Source: JAUSNA01 sp964511965 (lineage in GTDB: Bacteria > Patescibacteriota > Microgenomatia > Levybacterales > GWA1-39-11). Taken from it: a DNA stretch of 11,895 nucleotides. This document shows positions 11,116-11,895 of this stretch, piece after piece. The stretch spans positions 1 to 11,895 of the forward strand of contig CAZEGF010000016.1 of NCBI GenBank assembly GCA_964511965.1, written 5' to 3'. Position numbers and translations under genes: made by a program. The number at the start of each line of letters is the position of its first letter. The stretch's first letter is position 1. The notes below the pieces were generated by a model. The model had not been told where the DNA came from. It did no database searches and was given only the letters and a program-made list of their open reading frames with translations.

Positions 11116-11895
11116 TTAATATGCAATTTCCATCTCAACATCAGATCTCAGGTCAATTGTTGGAAGCTTACTTCCATTTACCTTGATAGTTGTAGGAATA
11201 TTGTCTACTCCCGGTTGTTTTTGAATCAAAAGTGGGAATTTACCACCGGATGGCTTGAATGGAAGTGTGTATTCGTAAGTCATTGTCGCCTTACCAAGTG
11301 GATTTACGGTAAAGAATGCGTCAAATACTGTTTTACCAAGATCCTCAGACGTACCCACTTTTACTTGAGACCCTTTAGAACTATCCAATACGCTTCCTTT
11401 TGGCACCAAAAGTCTTTGATAATTTCTCAAAGTCGCATTAAGACATAACCCACCACGCTCCAGATTACAATCGGAATATGGTTTTGGATTCTTGTATTCA
11501 ATAGTTACTTTTTTCTTGATAGTATTATTGCTTCCAATAGTATATTCAATGTCCATATTCTTCACGACAAAAAGATTTGATTTTTGACCTCCAAAGTTAG
11601 CGTCGTTAACGTAAAGGTAATCTCCATTAAAGTCTTTGACGCGACCCGCCCAGTTAAGAGCTTCTATTCCTTTTTGGGCGTCAGGATCGTTGAGCGCGAA
11701 AAGAATATTTTTCTCGTTAGCATCGATTATGAATTGTTGGAAAAGTCTACCCCAATATAACTTAGGTGAGGATTTTAGTGCTTTATTTAATGTTGCAAGC
11801 ATAAGATCGCCCAAAAGCCCTTTTCTATTTGTCTTAACATAATTTACCGGTCTTGAAATTTCATTCTCAAGAGCATACACAACTTGTGGACATCC
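11116..11895 (-). CDS. DUF4012 domain-containing protein, C-terminal part (N-terminus outside the window)
   Basis: The reading frame stays open to the last base, giving 259 visible codons beginning GCPQV before VYALENEISRP; the GTG at 11880 is not the start. DUF4012 proteins are large, membrane-anchored and exported, abundant in candidate-phyla bacteria, and of unknown function. Recognisable C-terminal segments, counted from codon 11880 as residue 1, are KGLLGDLMLATLNKALK (about 20-36), FALNDPDAQKGIEALNW (61-77), and VNDANFGGQKSNLFVVKNMD (91-110), followed by a beta-rich tail (KKKVTIEYKNP, C138 and C146 in DCNLERGGLCL, then a fibre-like YTLPFKPSGG). It precedes recO with a five-base gap and probably shares its transcript. 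The pair of cysteines could form an extracellular disulfide. Family assignment is fairly sure, function is not. Confidence 0.88.
   Translation of the reverse strand, partial: GCPQVVYALENEISRPVNYVKTNRKGLLGDLMLATLNKALKSSPKLYWGRLFQQFIIDANEKNILFALNDPDAQKGIEALNWAGRVKDFNGDYLYVNDANFGGQKSNLFVVKNMDIEYTIGSNNTIKKKVTIEYKNPKPYSDCNLERGGLCLNATLRNYQRLLVPKGSVLDSSKGSQVKVGTSEDLGKTVFDAFFTVNPLGKATMTYEYTLPFKPSGGKFPLLIQKQPGVDNIPTTIKVNGSKLPTIDLRSDVEMEIAY

Overview
The window looks like a piece of a compact bacterial genome with moderate to low GC, most likely a Candidate Phyla Radiation (Patescibacteria) bacterium and plausibly Microgenomates. The reasons are the DUF4012 protein, the DUF4230 protein, a 'GTCSSGTC'-type surface protein, many small anchored proteins of unknown function, a short RecO, and almost no intergenic space. 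TGA is a stop codon for metK, recO and the rhodanese gene, so this is not a lineage that reads UGA as glycine. The lineage is an inference from gene content. No rRNA, tRNA, CRISPR array or transposase was found.

Layout. 43-1675 (minus): a hypothetical protein with several helix-turn-helix-like segments and an SRAP (YedK/HMCES-type) DNA-protein crosslink protein. 1817-2368 (plus): a GNAT acetyltransferase whose stop codon overlaps that of a convergent DUF4230 membrane protein (2365-3006, minus). 3111-4268 (plus): an anchored, Ser-rich exported protein. 4271-6440: a redox/metal/sulfur block with rhodanese, a VIT1/CCC1 transporter and TspO on the minus strand and a divergent DoxX/DoxD protein on the plus strand. 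6442-7870 (minus): a small Lys-rich membrane protein and metK, preceded by a GC-rich, inverted-repeat-rich leader (about 7871-7993). 8065-9050 (minus): two linked genes of unknown function. 9171-11895 (minus): glycyl-tRNA synthetase, RecO and the C-terminal part of a DUF4012 protein that runs off the window.

Two regulatory patterns stand out. First, many genes have a TATAAT-like -10 hexamer 6-7 nt before the ATG with no Shine-Dalgarno, the arrangement expected for leaderless mRNAs. This corrects several start codons (SRAP, the Lys-rich protein, the 9050 gene). metK is the clear exception, with a leader and a Shine-Dalgarno-like AAGGA. Second, two CRP/FNR-like palindromes of the form TGATCTAA(A/G)TCA lie 40.5-42.5 bp upstream of the ATGs of tspO, doxX and the rhodanese gene, the position of a class II activator site. 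tspO and doxX share one site between them. This suggests a small regulon, controlled by a CRP/FNR-family protein, covering heme/porphyrin stress, iron or manganese transport and sulfur/quinone redox functions.
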